In this document: piece by piece, positions 11,677 to 20,277 of the stretch
Layout of the letters: every line of letters begins with the position of its first letter
How positions within the stretch are numbered: the first letter of the stretch is position 1
NCBI RefSeq assembly: GCF_000264785.1
Contig: NZ_AFJI01000018.1
Span: 1-64,000 of the forward strand
Direction: 5' to 3'
DNA length: 64,000 bases
DNA from: Edwardsiella ictaluri ATCC 33202
GTDB lineage: Bacteria > Pseudomonadota > Gammaproteobacteria > Enterobacterales > Enterobacteriaceae
Program-made: the position numbers and the translations under genes
Notes under the pieces: generated by a model
Database searches by the model: none
What the model saw: only the letters and a program-made list of their open reading frames with translations
What the model was told of the DNA's origin: nothing

Positions 11677-12771
11677 TCAGGTTTTGCCGAGCTGGCGATA
11701 GCGCGTGCAAACGGCGGCGACGTCATATTGCTGCAGCAGCGTATCGTCGATCGCGGGGGGATTGCGATAAATATCCTGTAGAGCTTGTGCCAGAGAGGCA
11801 GCATCCGGGTGACACAGGCCACGTGCCAGATCGCCCATCATGATTTCGGCAGGCCCTCCGGGGCAGCGTGTGCTAACCACGGCGGTACCCAGCGTGAGAG
11901 CCTCGACCAGCACATTGCCAAAGCCCTCACTGTCGGAGCTGACGACCAGGAGGCGGGCATGATGGATCCAGGGGTAGGGATTGGCTTGAAACCCGGCAAA
12001 ATGTACCCGTTCCGCCACGTTAAGGGTTTTGGCCAATGCGCGCAGCATGTGCTCCTGTTCTGGGCTCCCCTGTCCCAGCAGCACCAACGGTGCGCTAAGT
12101 CCGCTTTGCGCATAGGCCTCCAGCAGGCGATCGTGCCGCTTGGCCGGGTGGAAGCGCCCGACGTGGATCAGGTAGTCTTGCCCCTCCAGCGGACAGGGGG
12201 CATCGGCCGCGCGGCGGATCGCTGCGAGATCAAAGGGATTGGGAATGGCCTGTAACTGCGCCGGCGTCACCTTAAATTGCTGGCACAGATCCTCCCCCAC
12301 GGCGTGAGAGACAGCGACGATTTGGCGGCCCTGATAGATACGGCGGATCTTTTCACGCTTCAGCCATCGGCTGAAGCCATGGCGATGTCCCAGATAGGAG
12401 GCGGAGAAGACGCCGTGCAGACAGAACCAGAGGTTATGGTCCCGCAGTATGTTGCTACGGGCGACGATGCGATCGGTTTTGTGCAGGTTGGACAGGACCA
12501 GATCATAGCGCTCCTTCTGCTCTGCGAGGGCGATCGTCTCATCCAGCTGGCGGGCTCGACGCGACAGCTCACTCAGCTTGCGCCAGGGGGCGCGGCAGGT
12601 ATCGCGGATGACGCGGTAGTCAAGGCCGTCAGGCAGCGGGTAATGACAGACATCGCGCAGGGAGAACAGGGAGACGCTGTCGCCCTGAGCCAAGAAATAC
12701 TGTGCCAGCGTCAAGACGACCTTTTCGGCACCACCACCCGGGAGACCGTCGATAATCATTAAAATTCGCAT
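11677..12771 (-). CDS. wabH: LPS core glycosyltransferase, WabH-like (GT4)
   Basis: This is a 364-residue GT-B fold family 4 glycosyltransferase. The N-terminal acceptor domain starts MRILMIIDGLPGGGAEKVVL; the donor domain contains HVGRFHPAKRHDRLLEAY and the E-x7-E nucleotide-sugar motif in SEGFGNVLVEALTLG, followed by CPGGPAEIM. Order and length match wabH of Klebsiella, which adds GlcNAc to the core galacturonic acid. The exact sugar here is inferred from synteny. It follows wabG by three bases. It is separated from waaA by 173 bp, so waaA may have its own promoter. Confidence 0.8.
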   Translation of the reverse strand: MRILMIIDGLPGGGAEKVVLTLAQYFLAQGDSVSLFSLRDVCHYPLPDGLDYRVIRDTCRAPWRKLSELSRRARQLDETIALAEQKERYDLVLSNLHKTDRIVARSNILRDHNLWFCLHGVFSASYLGHRHGFSRWLKREKIRRIYQGRQIVAVSHAVGEDLCQQFKVTPAQLQAIPNPFDLAAIRRAADAPCPLEGQDYLIHVGRFHPAKRHDRLLEAYAQSGLSAPLVLLGQGSPEQEHMLRALAKTLNVAERVHFAGFQANPYPWIHHARLLVVSSDSEGFGNVLVEALTLGTAVVSTRCPGGPAEIMMGDLARGLCHPDAASLAQALQDIYRNPPAIDDTLLQQYDVAAVCTRYRQLGKT

Positions 12772-12774
12772 GAT

Positions 12775-13902
12775 TTACTTCACCAGTTGTCGGTACAGCC
12801 CAATAAGCTGTGCTGAAAGGCGCTCGGCGGTGCATTCCATAACCCGCTCCCGGGCCAGCCTGCCAGCGTGAGAGCCCAGCGCCTGAGTGGGCAACGCCAT
12901 GACCGCCTCGCGTAGCGCGGCAATATCCAGCGCATCGCAAACGTAGCCGTTATCGCCGCTGCGGATAAACTCGGCGCCGCCGCAGCCTGTGCTGGTGATC
13001 ACCGGCAGACCGCAGGCCATCGCCTCTAGAATCACGTTGGGGAAGGGATCGTACAGCGTTGGCAGCAGCAGTCCGTCGGCCATTTGGTAAAACGGCAGCG
13101 TTTCTGGCTGCATACCCAGAAAGCGCACGCGCTGAGCGCAGCCCAGGGTATTTGCCAGCGCGCGGTAGCGGGCTTCCTCTTTATCTTTGCCGACAACCAA
13201 CAGGTAATGTCCCGTTGGTGCAATCGCCTCTATCGCGGCCCGTAGCCCTTTGCGCTCAAAGCCTGATCCGACATAGATTAAACAGGAGGCGCTCTGCGGT
13301 ATTTGCCAGCGGCGGCGCAGTGCGGCGCGCTGCGCTTCATCCGGAGGCAGGAAGCGATGATGATCGATGGCATTGTATATGACATGGATTTTGCTTTCCG
13401 GCACGCCAAAGTCTGCGATGATCTCCTGTTTAATCATGTCCGCGTTACAGATAACGGCACGCAGCTCAGGCGCCTGATACATGGCCTGCTCTGCGTTCAT
13501 GACATAGCGATGATAGCGATCGTGCCACAGCATGTGGATCTTCCAGCCGGGGAGGATCCGCGCGCGCTGCGTCAGCCAGCGTCGGTGTACACCGTCGCCG
13601 GCACGATAGAGATCGCAGCCGGGGATACGCTCATGGCTTTGTACCAGATCGAAGCGCTGTTGCTGCCAAAGCGTGCGGGCCGCACGGGCAAAACCATGCT
13701 CGCGGCTGATACGCCCCCATTTCCAGGGATTGCACTGGTGGATATGCCACGCAGGTTTGACGGGGCCCTGCCACTGACGCGTGATGACGTTCAGCTCGAT
13801 GTCATGGCTGTCCAGCGCCTCCAGCGCCCGCGAGACAAAACGCTCTGCGCCGCCGTCAGGGCGGTATTTTTGCCGGACTAATGCCAATCTGAACTGGGTC
13901 AT
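12775..13902 (-). CDS. wabG: LPS core glycosyltransferase, WabG-like (GT4)
   Basis: This is a 375-residue family 4 glycosyltransferase. Motifs include RPDGGAERFVSRAL near the N-terminus, SHERIPGCDLYRAGDGVHR (highly typical of WabG and related WaaG proteins), GSGFERKGLRAAIEAI and the donor-site FPNVILEAMACGLPVI. WabG of Klebsiella transfers galacturonic acid to heptose II. Substrate here is inferred from family and neighbours. Its start overlaps the waaQ stop by four bases (13899-13902), and wabH follows after three bases, so waaQ-wabG-wabH form a tight operon. Confidence 0.85.
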   Translation of the reverse strand: MTQFRLALVRQKYRPDGGAERFVSRALEALDSHDIELNVITRQWQGPVKPAWHIHQCNPWKWGRISREHGFARAARTLWQQQRFDLVQSHERIPGCDLYRAGDGVHRRWLTQRARILPGWKIHMLWHDRYHRYVMNAEQAMYQAPELRAVICNADMIKQEIIADFGVPESKIHVIYNAIDHHRFLPPDEAQRAALRRRWQIPQSASCLIYVGSGFERKGLRAAIEAIAPTGHYLLVVGKDKEEARYRALANTLGCAQRVRFLGMQPETLPFYQMADGLLLPTLYDPFPNVILEAMACGLPVITSTGCGGAEFIRSGDNGYVCDALDIAALREAVMALPTQALGSHAGRLARERVMECTAERLSAQLIGLYRQLVK

Positions 13903-14975
13903 TCAAGTAACCTCGTTGCCGCCGCGATCACTGCGCTGCTGGGGATTAAATCCAGGTAACGCTCCGCTGTTTGGGTATCGATGGTATCCGGATCGGGGAG
14001 ATCGCCAAAATCGCCGGCCCAGATAACATCGCCACGGGCCTGCCATGGGCGCCAGAAGACGAGTTTTGAGGGACCAAACAGCGCGACAAGCGGCGTCTGT
14101 AACGCAGCGGCCATATGCATGGGAACGGAGTCTACGCCGATAAACAGGCGGGCATGATCGATAATGGCCGCTAGCTGGCGCAATGTTAGCTGCCCTGCCA
14201 GACTGGCCACCTGCGCCGTTGGACATCCCTGCATAATGGCGTCGATCATCGCCCGCTCTCGTACATCCGGCCCTGAGGTAAGCAAAATAGGGTAGCCCGC
14301 CTGAGAAAGAGCATTAATGACCTCGCTCATACGTGTCTCTTGCCAGCACTTAAAGAACCAGCGAGAGGTTGGCTGAATGACAATATATCCCGCCTGCCAT
14401 GCCGTAGGAATGAGCGCGCTGGCGCTTTGCCAATCCTGCTCACTATAGCCCATGGTGACGCGGCTATCGTCGTCGTCGAGTCCGAGCGGTGCCAGGATCG
14501 AGAGGTTTTGCTCTACGGTATGTTGTTTTCCATGCTTTGCCGTACTGGCGAGATGTGTATGGCTGGCTCGCCAGAGCGGGTGACGGCGCTTGGTAAAGTC
14601 AAAGCCGATACGTACCGGCGCGGAGCTCAGCGCCGTGACGATGGCGCTGCGCCACTGATCGGCCAGGTTGACGACCAGATCGTACCGCTGTGCTTGCAGC
14701 GTACGCAGCAGGCGCCACTCTTGGCTTAGCTGATGGCGAGCACCCTGCTTTTTCCACTGACGATCAATGCAATAGAGCTGATGGATATCCTGATTAGCCG
14801 ACAGCATATCCCGGGTTTCTGCATACAGCAGAACGTCTATCTGTGCCGAGGGATAGTGCCGTTTCAGCGTGCTGATAACCGGCGTGACCAAGAGCATGTC
14901 ACCGTGGTGGCGTAGCTTGATCACCAAAATACGCTGCGGAGAAAACGCGGCGGGAAGCGTCGGATTGGATACCAT
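13899..14975 (-). CDS. waaQ: LPS heptosyltransferase III
   Basis: This is a 358-residue GT9 (ADP-heptose transferase) protein. It starts MVSNPTLPAAFSPQ, followed by RILVIKLRHHGDMLLVTPV, where GDMLL is the family acceptor-domain motif; the donor domain has FIGVDSVPMHMAAALQTP and LFGPSKLVFW. It is expected to add the branch heptose to heptose II. An upstream extension to 15185 is open but would overlap the divergent wabN and lacks homology, so ATG 14975 is preferred. First gene of the minus-strand waaQ-wabG-wabH group. Confidence 0.88.
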   Translation of the reverse strand: MVSNPTLPAAFSPQRILVIKLRHHGDMLLVTPVISTLKRHYPSAQIDVLLYAETRDMLSANQDIHQLYCIDRQWKKQGARHQLSQEWRLLRTLQAQRYDLVVNLADQWRSAIVTALSSAPVRIGFDFTKRRHPLWRASHTHLASTAKHGKQHTVEQNLSILAPLGLDDDDSRVTMGYSEQDWQSASALIPTAWQAGYIVIQPTSRWFFKCWQETRMSEVINALSQAGYPILLTSGPDVRERAMIDAIMQGCPTAQVASLAGQLTLRQLAAIIDHARLFIGVDSVPMHMAAALQTPLVALFGPSKLVFWRPWQARGDVIWAGDFGDLPDPDTIDTQTAERYLDLIPSSAVIAAATRLLE

Positions 14976-15108
14976 TCTTTTGCCTTTGACTGCGGTTTGA
15001 CCCTCGATTTTAGAGGATTCGTGGGGCGGGGAGAAGCGTGGTGGCGGTTTTATATTAATTGTTCTACCATGGGCGAAAGAATGGGCGTTAAGAAGAAGAC
15101 GTATCAGT

Positions 15109-16080
15109 ATGAGCCATCCTGGGTTTATCATTACCATTGACACCGAAGGTGATAATCTGTGGCAAAACCACGATCGGATTACCACAGAGAATGCCCGCTA
15201 TTTGCCTCGATTCCAGCTGCTGTGTGAGAAATATGGTTTTAAGCCGGTCTATTTGACCAATTATGAAATGGCCAGCGATCCGGTTTATGTTGAATTTGCC
15301 CGGGACGTGATCGCCCGGGGATGCGGTGAGGTCGGGATGCACCTGCATGCCTGGAACAGTCCGCCGGAGATTCCGCTGACGGATAATGACTGGGCCAATA
15401 AACCTTATTTAATCGAATATCCTGCAGAGGTAATCCGGCAAAAAGTGGATTACATGACGCACCTGCTGGAGGATACCTTCCAGACGAAAATGGTGAGCCA
15501 TCGTGCGGGTCGCTGGGCGATGAATGCTTTTTATTTGCAGCTGTTGTTGGAGCATGGCTATCAGATAGATTGCTCAGTCACGCCGCGCGTCGATTGGCGT
15601 GGCGCTCGCGGTGCACCGCAGGGGAACGGCGGCAGTGACTACAGCGGCTATCCGGACCACGCTTATTTTGTGGACGCTGCTGATTTACGCCGTGAGGGCT
15701 CCACCGCCCTGCTGGAAGTGCCGATGAGTACCCGGTTGAAGCATGATCCGCTGTTTAATCACCTGCGCGGTGCCTATGATCGCCTGCGGGGTAAGCGTCG
15801 TCCGCCGTCAGTGCAGTGGCTGCGTCCGCGCGGTGGGAACCTGCAGGAGATGCAGCGGGTGGCGGAGTATCATCTGTCCCTGGGGCGTGATTATGTAGAA
15901 TTTATGCTGCATTCCTCTGAGTTTATGCCCGGAGGAAGCCCGACCTTCCGGAGTGGGCAGGATATCGAACGGCTGTATCACGATCTGGAGGCGCTGTTTG
16001 ACTGGCTGGCGCCTCAGGTGAAAGGGCAGACGCTGGCGGAGTATTATCAGATAAAACGTGGTCAGCGCCCGGCGAGGTAA
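15109..16080 (+). CDS. wabN: LPS core polysaccharide deacetylase, WabN-like
   Basis: This 323-residue protein has the polysaccharide-deacetylase (NodB-like) pattern. It has a catalytic Asp region, FIITIDTEGDN, at residues 5-16, a metal-binding histidine pair in EVGMHLHAWN, and SHRAGRWAMN further on. In Klebsiella, WabN deacetylates the GlcNAc added by WabH to give glucosamine in the core. The same chemistry is inferred here from the adjacent wabH, wabG and waaQ genes. It is transcribed opposite to the rest of the cluster, divergent from waaQ. No signal peptide is visible, consistent with action in the cytoplasm. Confidence 0.8.
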   Translation: MSHPGFIITIDTEGDNLWQNHDRITTENARYLPRFQLLCEKYGFKPVYLTNYEMASDPVYVEFARDVIARGCGEVGMHLHAWNSPPEIPLTDNDWANKPYLIEYPAEVIRQKVDYMTHLLEDTFQTKMVSHRAGRWAMNAFYLQLLLEHGYQIDCSVTPRVDWRGARGAPQGNGGSDYSGYPDHAYFVDAADLRREGSTALLEVPMSTRLKHDPLFNHLRGAYDRLRGKRRPPSVQWLRPRGGNLQEMQRVAEYHLSLGRDYVEFMLHSSEFMPGGSPTFRSGQDIERLYHDLEALFDWLAPQVKGQTLAEYYQIKRGQRPAR

Positions 16081-16165
16081 TTCCGTCTGGGCGTGAGAGT
16101 GAAGACGCTGTATTGCACGGGAGAGACGCATCTCTTCCCCGTTGTCTTTTAACGCACGATAGGCT

Positions 16166-17029
16166 TTAGCCGTGCGGGCGGGGATCAGCCCGCGTGAGTA
16201 GACGCTGACACAGCGTCTGCGCGAGGTCGTTAAAACATCGGCTGACGGCGGCGTATTCGCGGGCGCCGTCGCTCAGTCGCCGGTAGGTCTCCGGGTTGCG
16301 ATAGAGAGACTCAATGCTATCCGCGAGCTGCTCGGGTGACAGGATTAACGGCGGGGTTAGCCGATCCTGCACCGGATCGTAGACCTGCGGTGAGAAATCG
16401 ATGGAGGCGGCGCTGATATTGGCATACTGCTCGACCGAGAGCGTCGGGGTGAGACAGAACCCTATCTGCTGGTGGCGAACGGTTTCCGGCAGGCCATTGA
16501 TATTACTGGTGATAGTTGGGATCCCATAGGTTCCAGCCGCTAGCGTGGTTAGCATTACCCACTGGTCAGCATACAACAATGCTTTCAGGCAACGTGGTTC
16601 GCTGACACTCTGGCTTGATGTGCATGGACTGACAGTGCACAGACTGAAGGTCGTGGTCGACCGCGTCATTTTTACGCTAATTTTTATTGGGTTGGTGACA
16701 TGTCGGGAGCGGATAACTTTAACGCCGATGGGCAGTTTGACCAATGCGCCATAGACGGCATCCCGGCTTCCATGACAATCAATAATATCGATGCGCCGCT
16801 CGCGGATAAATTTTAGTAATGGCGTGAATATCTTGGGGTGAATGGAACACCGTACGCGAATAGCAAGCGTTGGCAGATTTTTTTCCTGGGCTTTCGCCAG
16901 GATGGCCGAGCCTGGGCGAGCAATGATACAAATCGGATAGCCGTGTTGGTTTAGCCATTCAGCCTGCTCTACGATCCGTAGTTATTGATCGCCTCAGTCT
17001 ACTAAGATTTCAACGTGGGCTATGTTCAT
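16166..17029 (-). pseudogene. decayed GT4 glycosyltransferase in the LPS core cluster
   Basis: A frame from ATG 17029 reads MNIAHVEILVD, then meets TGA (codon 12) and TAA (codon 16), exactly where related transferases read Trp and Gln in a DWGGQQLR-like acceptor loop. It then continues without stops for 272 codons through EQAEWLNQHGYPICI, IIDCHGSRDAVYGALVKL and VIRSRHVTNPIK. The centre (about 16560-16690) has no recognisable transferase sequence. Homology resumes at GIPTITSNINGLPE and GFCLTPTLSVEQY up to the stop at 16166. Total length (288 codons) is roughly 90 short of the family, so an internal deletion is likely. The C-terminus resembles that of the next upstream transferase. Confidence 0.8.
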
Positions 17030-17032
17030 TAT

Positions 17033-18187
17033 TTAAAAACTCCTAATTGTTTTAATGAGGCTTTCCTCAAAGTTTTTATCATCAAAGAGTTCTTTGGCTC
17101 GATGTATGGAGTTTTTTTTGTAATCATCCACGCCATGAAGATAAATTTCAATTATTTTATTTGCTGCATCCTTGGGGTTTAATAAACGAGGCGGAGCAAT
17201 TTGGTCATTTTCTGGATAGTAGATATTCTTTTTAAATGGTAGGGACATTCCTGTTTTTTTGCAATAGTCCTCCATGCTCATCGTCGGTGTAATACAGAAG
17301 CCAGTATGGTCATTACTAATTATTTCAGGCTGACCATCAATATTTGCCGAAATAATTGGTATGCCAAATGACATTGCTTCAATGCAGGACAGACTGCATG
17401 TTTCATGTGCAGAGGTACTTATGTAAATATCAAGATGTTTATAAAAGTCGTTAAGGTTATTGAGAAAGCCAATTGTTTTTACTGATTTGTTTAGATTCTT
17501 TTTTTCTATTAAACTCGCTAATGCAGATTCCTCTTCACCTGTTCCGGCAATAATAAAATTGAAGTTAAATCCTTGTAGGGCTGTCTCCTCTGCAATCAGG
17601 GGGATTAATCCCAACGCTTTTAATGGAGAGAGCCGTGCTGCACAGCCGATAGTAAAGGTTTTTTTCTTATCGTCAGCGATGCTATCTCGTGATTTAATAT
17701 TAGTTCTGTTTAATATTACTGATATGTCACAGTGATGTTTGAATTTATTTTCCAACATTTTCTTGGAAGCTTGTGATACACAAATGCAGCCATCTATTTT
17801 TTGAAAAAAAGCAATGGTTTTTTTGTTTTTATCAATCTCCCATACAGCGCCATGGTCATAATATATCGCTTTGATTGATTCAGGTTTGTATTCAAGTGGG
17901 ATAATTTGATTCCAGATGACAACATGGCTTGGGTTTATTTTTTTAATTTTGTTCCAGAGCGCTTTTTTTCTTATAAATGATGGGATTTGGATAGGTGATG
18001 ACTGAATTACCCGATTGCAGAAAATAATTGAATTGGCATGATCGTTCAATTTCTCACTGAGTGAATTGGCCGTGTTTATAATAACCCAATTATGCTCCTT
18101 GCCATTAATTACATAGTCTAAAATAAGGCGTTCAACGCCACCGAAATCGCGAAGATTAACCAAGTGAACAATACTTTTTTCTGTCAT
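17033..18187 (-). CDS. GT4 glycosyltransferase of the LPS outer core
   Basis: This is a 384-residue GT-B fold family 4 transferase. The acceptor domain starts MTEKSIVHLVNLRDFGGVER, the donor domain holds TIGCAARLSPLKALGLI, and the E-x7-E motif is in HETCSLSCIEAMSFG. The C-terminal block GFCITPTMSMEDY and PPRLLNPKDAANKIIEIY parallels the adjacent broken transferase. The gene is markedly richer in A and T than its neighbours, using AAA, ATA and TTT codons freely, which suggests acquisition from a different source. It lies one base after waaL and is probably cotranscribed with hldD-waaF-waaC-waaL. The sugar it transfers cannot be read from sequence. Confidence 0.85.
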   Translation of the reverse strand: MTEKSIVHLVNLRDFGGVERLILDYVINGKEHNWVIINTANSLSEKLNDHANSIIFCNRVIQSSPIQIPSFIRKKALWNKIKKINPSHVVIWNQIIPLEYKPESIKAIYYDHGAVWEIDKNKKTIAFFQKIDGCICVSQASKKMLENKFKHHCDISVILNRTNIKSRDSIADDKKKTFTIGCAARLSPLKALGLIPLIAEETALQGFNFNFIIAGTGEEESALASLIEKKNLNKSVKTIGFLNNLNDFYKHLDIYISTSAHETCSLSCIEAMSFGIPIISANIDGQPEIISNDHTGFCITPTMSMEDYCKKTGMSLPFKKNIYYPENDQIAPPRLLNPKDAANKIIEIYLHGVDDYKKNSIHRAKELFDDKNFEESLIKTIRSF

Positions 18188-18188
18188 G

Positions 18189-19322
18189 TTATAATTGCTC
18201 CGAGGATCTCTTGCTCATTGGGATAGCTAAGAATAGCGGTAGCCATAAAACTAGCCATATTTCGCGCGGATGATAAATATATATATATCCTTGGGTTGAT
18301 GAAAATATTAGCGAAATTAAAATAAATGCGATAGGATATCTGTTTTTATTGAAGATTTTTATTGCTACAGAGAAGATATTTAAAATATAAGAAAAAAACA
18401 GGATAACCCCAATGATGCCAGAATAGTAGAGCATACTCATGAAGACGCTGTGGGCATTATTGTAAGTGAAATTCCGAGGTTTGAAATAATGAGCAAATGT
18501 ATCACTATAGCCAAAGCCAAGCCATGGGTGATGTTCGCTTACTTGTTGGATAGTATATAGCCAAGTAAAAATTCTTGGCGTAGGTGCGCCATCGACAGCA
18601 TCACGGGTAAAAATGCTTGGGTAGACCGTATGCACCAGTAATATGATTGCCAGTATGGACACCAATGATATTATAGCAGATCTCTTTCTTTTTATAAAAA
18701 TGGCCATGAGCGATATGGCTAAAGCAATTATTGGGGTTCTGCTCTGGCTTAATATCACGCCAGCTAATAGAACTATGCCAGCAATAATATATGGGGATTT
18801 ATTCTTTTCATGCTGATAGAGGTAGCAGCAAAATATTATTGCCAAACATAGTATTCCTGCATAATCTATCGTGTTAGAGGGACCGAGGATCGGATAGAAT
18901 CTATCATATAAGCTATACTTTGAATAAAAAATAAATCCATTTACTACAACAAATATAGAGCATGTCGCGACATAGGATTTAAATAGAATATTTTTAAAAA
19001 AAAGTGTGCTTCTCAGCTCATAAATCATAGATGAGAAGATGAAAATATATATCGCATGCTGTATATAGCGAGATGTATCTTTACTGTGATCAGACCAATA
19101 TGTTGATATGGCGCTGAATAGAAGGAAGACACCAAGTAATAAACTTGTTTTGTTGAATATGTTTTTTCTTTCGCACACGCACCATACGATAAATAATGCA
19201 AACGAAACATAATAAATATTGCTAACTAAATTATTATCATCGCTAATCGATAGCAGTGAAACAAATACGCAAAATAATGCTGAAATATATATAGGTAGCT
19301 TATTTATGAAATTAGTTTTCAT
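18189..19322 (-). CDS. waaL: O-antigen ligase
   Basis: This is a 377-residue integral membrane protein of the O-antigen ligase (WaaL/RfaL) family, which attaches undecaprenyl-linked O antigen to lipid A-core at the periplasmic face. About ten to twelve hydrophobic segments are visible. A large periplasmic loop contains TPRIFTWLYTIQQVSEHHPW and GFGYSDTFAHYF, with the His of the NNAHSVFMSMLYYSG segment matching the conserved ligase motif. Composition is AT-rich like the following transferase. The start overlaps the end of waaC by 11 bases. WaaL sequences vary widely, so the call rests on topology, motifs and position. Confidence 0.88.
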   Translation of the reverse strand: MKTNFINKLPIYISALFCVFVSLLSISDDNNLVSNIYYVSFALFIVWCVCERKNIFNKTSLLLGVFLLFSAISTYWSDHSKDTSRYIQHAIYIFIFSSMIYELRSTLFFKNILFKSYVATCSIFVVVNGFIFYSKYSLYDRFYPILGPSNTIDYAGILCLAIIFCCYLYQHEKNKSPYIIAGIVLLAGVILSQSRTPIIALAISLMAIFIKRKRSAIISLVSILAIILLVHTVYPSIFTRDAVDGAPTPRIFTWLYTIQQVSEHHPWLGFGYSDTFAHYFKPRNFTYNNAHSVFMSMLYYSGIIGVILFFSYILNIFSVAIKIFNKNRYPIAFILISLIFSSTQGYIYIYHPREIWLVLWLPLFLAIPMSKRSSEQL

Positions 19323-20277
19323 TTTTTAAGTACTCAACGACGGCTAACGATGGCAGTGCATCAAGAGAGTGTGTCGGTTCAATAATTTCCAGCTGGTTTT
19401 TCCCATACCCACCGATGAGCCCCGGATCGGTGGGGCCATACAGGGTGATATTGGGTCGATCCAGCGCCGCCGCCAGATGACTGAGGCCGGTATCGACAGA
19501 GATCACCTGGCTGGCGCCGGCCAATACGGTGGCGACGTCGGACAGCGCCATTTTAGGCAGGACCTCAACGTGGGGAAATCCTTCAGCCAGACGCAGGGCG
19601 CGCTGATGCTCATGTTCGGCGCCCCAGGGCAGCTTGATTCGCTGCGTCGTATGGCTGCCAACCCAGGCAATCAACTCACGCCAGTGCGCCTCTGGCCAGT
19701 GTTTCTCATCACGGGTGGTGGCATGTAGAAACACCATGTACTGGCCGGCATCCATGGGGAGCTGTTGGGTGAAATGACGTGCGATGGCGTAGTCGCCGCG
19801 CTGCACTGGCAGGGGATAGCCCAGGCTCTGCGCAACCAGCTGGCGGGTTCTTTCCACCGCATGCTGATCGCGGGCAATGCGATGGCGCCGGTCGTAAAAC
19901 AGGCTGGCCAGCGGCTCTCGGGCGCTGCGGCGATCAAATCCGTGGCGGATACCGTGGGCATTGCGGGCGACCAACAGCGCACTTTTAAGTAATCCCTGGG
20001 CGTCGATAACCGCATCATAGCGCTCCTGATGCAGCCGTTGCTTAAATGAGCGCCATTCCTGACGGGTTTGGGCACTGAGCAGGTTTTTGCGCCAGCGCCG
20101 GATTGCGATCGGAATCACACGATCAACCGCAGAGTGCCAGGAAGGGATCTGGGCAAAGCCCTCTTCGACCACCCAGTCTACACAAAGCCCCGGTATCGCC
20201 TGCTGCGCATCGGTCAGTGCCGGCAGCGTGTGGATGACATCTCCCATGGAGGAGGTTTTGACCATCAGGATACGCAC
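19312..20277 (-). CDS. waaC: LPS heptosyltransferase I
   Basis: WaaC transfers L-glycero-D-manno-heptose from ADP-heptose to Kdo. The 321-residue GT9 protein starts MRILMVKTSSMGDVIHTLPA, the characteristic acceptor-domain sequence. The donor domain has VISVDTGLSHLAAALDRP followed by TLYGPTDPGLIGGYGKNQ, where DTGLSHLA binds the nucleotide. It overlaps waaF by 13 bases upstream and waaL by 11 bases downstream, so hldD-waaF-waaC-waaL are tightly linked. GC content here is normal for the window, and drops sharply at the waaL junction. Confidence 0.97.
   Translation of the reverse strand: MRILMVKTSSMGDVIHTLPALTDAQQAIPGLCVDWVVEEGFAQIPSWHSAVDRVIPIAIRRWRKNLLSAQTRQEWRSFKQRLHQERYDAVIDAQGLLKSALLVARNAHGIRHGFDRRSAREPLASLFYDRRHRIARDQHAVERTRQLVAQSLGYPLPVQRGDYAIARHFTQQLPMDAGQYMVFLHATTRDEKHWPEAHWRELIAWVGSHTTQRIKLPWGAEHEHQRALRLAEGFPHVEVLPKMALSDVATVLAGASQVISVDTGLSHLAAALDRPNITLYGPTDPGLIGGYGKNQLEIIEPTHSLDALPSLAVVEYLKNEN

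Noticed and set aside
16993-17000. TGA in the glycosyltransferase remnant as a selenocysteine codon
   Set aside because: A TAA follows four codons later, no selenocysteine insertion element is evident, and GT4 enzymes do not use selenocysteine. Decay is the simpler reading.
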